Part shown: positions 5,660-6,182 of the stretch, in pieces
Numbering within the stretch: position 1 is the stretch's first letter
How the letters are laid out: each line of letters starts with the position of its first letter
Origin: Rhodospirillales bacterium
GTDB taxonomy: Bacteria; Pseudomonadota; Alphaproteobacteria; Rhodospirillales; JABHCV01
Direction: 5' to 3'
Length of the DNA: 6,182 nt
Assembly: GCA_016776705.1 (NCBI GenBank)
Contig: JADHSW010000172.1
Coordinates: 1-6,182, forward strand
Made by a program: the position numbers and the translations under genes
Notes under the pieces: generated by a model
Told to the model about the DNA's origin: nothing
Database searches by the model: none
The model's input: the letters and a program-made list of their open reading frames with translations, nothing else

Positions 5660-6182
5660 GTGTCTGATCCAAAAACCCTGCTGGAAATGTCCGGCGCACC
5701 GATGGAACCGTCCAAACTTTCCGACTCTGCCCTGGTGCTGATCGACTGCCAGAATGAATATGTGTCAGGTGTGCTGGCATTGCCGGGTGTCACGGCGGCC
5801 CTGAAAGAAGCCAAAAAGGTTTTGGCCCGCGCCCGCGACGCCGGATCGCCAATCATCCACGTCGTTCATCACGGACGCCCCGGTGGCGGGGTCTTCGACC
5901 CGGAGGGTCCGTCTTCCGAAATTGCCCCGGATGTCGCCGCCACCAACGGTGAAGCCATCGTCCCCAAGGCGTTGCCGAACGCCTTCGCCGGAACCAACTT
6001 GAATGTGTTGCTGGAGGAAACCGGCAAGAAGGAACTGATCATCGTCGGTTTCATGACCCACATGTGTGTCAGCGCCACGGCCCGCGCGGCGACAGATTTG
6101 GGCTATCGTAACACCATTGTTGCAACCGCCACGGCTACCCGTGATCTGCCCGGACCGAACGGTGAGGGTGTGGTTAGCGCAG
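5660..6182 (+). CDS. Isochorismatase-family cysteine hydrolase (carboxy end beyond the window)
   Basis: The frame starts at GTG 5660, preceded at nine bases by AGGAA, and stays open for 174 codons to the right edge. Residues ALVLIDCQNEY (24-34), VPKALPNAF (101-109) and GFMTHMCVSATARAA (130-144) provide the Asp29, Lys103 and Cys136 triad of the isochorismatase-like superfamily. Members hydrolyse amides such as nicotinamide, N-carbamoyl compounds or ureidoacrylate, or isochorismate itself. The MTHMCV(S/T) signature is common to many generic cysteine hydrolases and does not fix the substrate. The protein is soluble, without a signal peptide. Only a short carboxy-terminal part is probably missing, because family members are often around 190-220 residues. 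It follows amrBA by 35 bases without an evident promoter or terminator, so it may share its transcript, but a metabolic link to the Amr proteins is not established. Confidence 0.85.
   Translation, partial: MSDPKTLLEMSGAPMEPSKLSDSALVLIDCQNEYVSGVLALPGVTAALKEAKKVLARARDAGSPIIHVVHHGRPGGGVFDPEGPSSEIAPDVAATNGEAIVPKALPNAFAGTNLNVLLEETGKKELIIVGFMTHMCVSATARAATDLGYRNTIVATATATRDLPGPNGEGVVSA

Noticed and set aside
1..6182. CRISPR arrays, tRNA or rRNA genes, prophage or defence modules.
   Set aside because: No regularly spaced repeats, tRNA-like cloverleaf, rRNA sequence, integrase or phage gene was seen on reading either strand.

Overview
The window looks like a chromosomal segment of an alphaproteobacterium, plausibly a Rhodospirillales-like lineage. 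This rests on moderately GC-rich composition, codon use, the style of the proteins, and an Alphaproteobacteria-like -35 element (TTGACG). No ribosomal or other phylogenetic marker is present, so the taxonomy is an inference.

Layout. Everything left of about 2930 is on the minus strand and everything right of about 3050 is on the plus strand, so the window is split by a divergent intergenic region (2929-3052). Leftward from that point lie a radical SAM enzyme of the AmmeMemoRadiSam system (amrS), a multi-pass membrane protein of the LPG-synthase-TM/flippase-like family, a 118-residue protein I do not recognise, and the first 115 codons of leucyl aminopeptidase (pepA, running off the left edge). 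Rightward lie an LpxR-type outer-membrane lipid A 3'-O-deacylase, a fused AmrB-AmrA (Memo-AMMECR1) protein, and an isochorismatase-like cysteine hydrolase that runs off the right edge.

How the genes relate. amrS and the amrB-amrA fusion together make a complete AmmeMemoRadiSam set, a widespread partnership whose biochemical task in bacteria is not settled as far as I know. lpxR sits between its two halves. The membrane protein and LpxR both belong to envelope-lipid families, so a link between the Amr proteins and the envelope is possible but unproven.

Most notable signal. lpxR is flanked by two direct copies of a roughly 66-bp sequence (about 2960-3025 and 4141-4208). The right copy is the immediate upstream region and first codons of amrBA. 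The left copy carries the same promoter-like blocks and then a short reading frame, MTSIKQF-stop, that resembles the amrB start MASIRKP. The ungapped core matches at 36 of 47 positions, and 9 of the 11 differences are transitions. The simplest reading is that the amrS/amrBA divergent region was duplicated when lpxR arrived, leaving a fossil amrB start and placing lpxR behind a copy of the amrBA promoter region.

A second signal is that amrS and amrBA both lack a well-placed Shine-Dalgarno sequence. Each has a candidate -35/-10 pair with a 17-bp spacer whose -10 ends seven bases before the ATG, as expected for leaderless mRNAs. A perfect 15-bp palindrome fills most of the amrS spacer.
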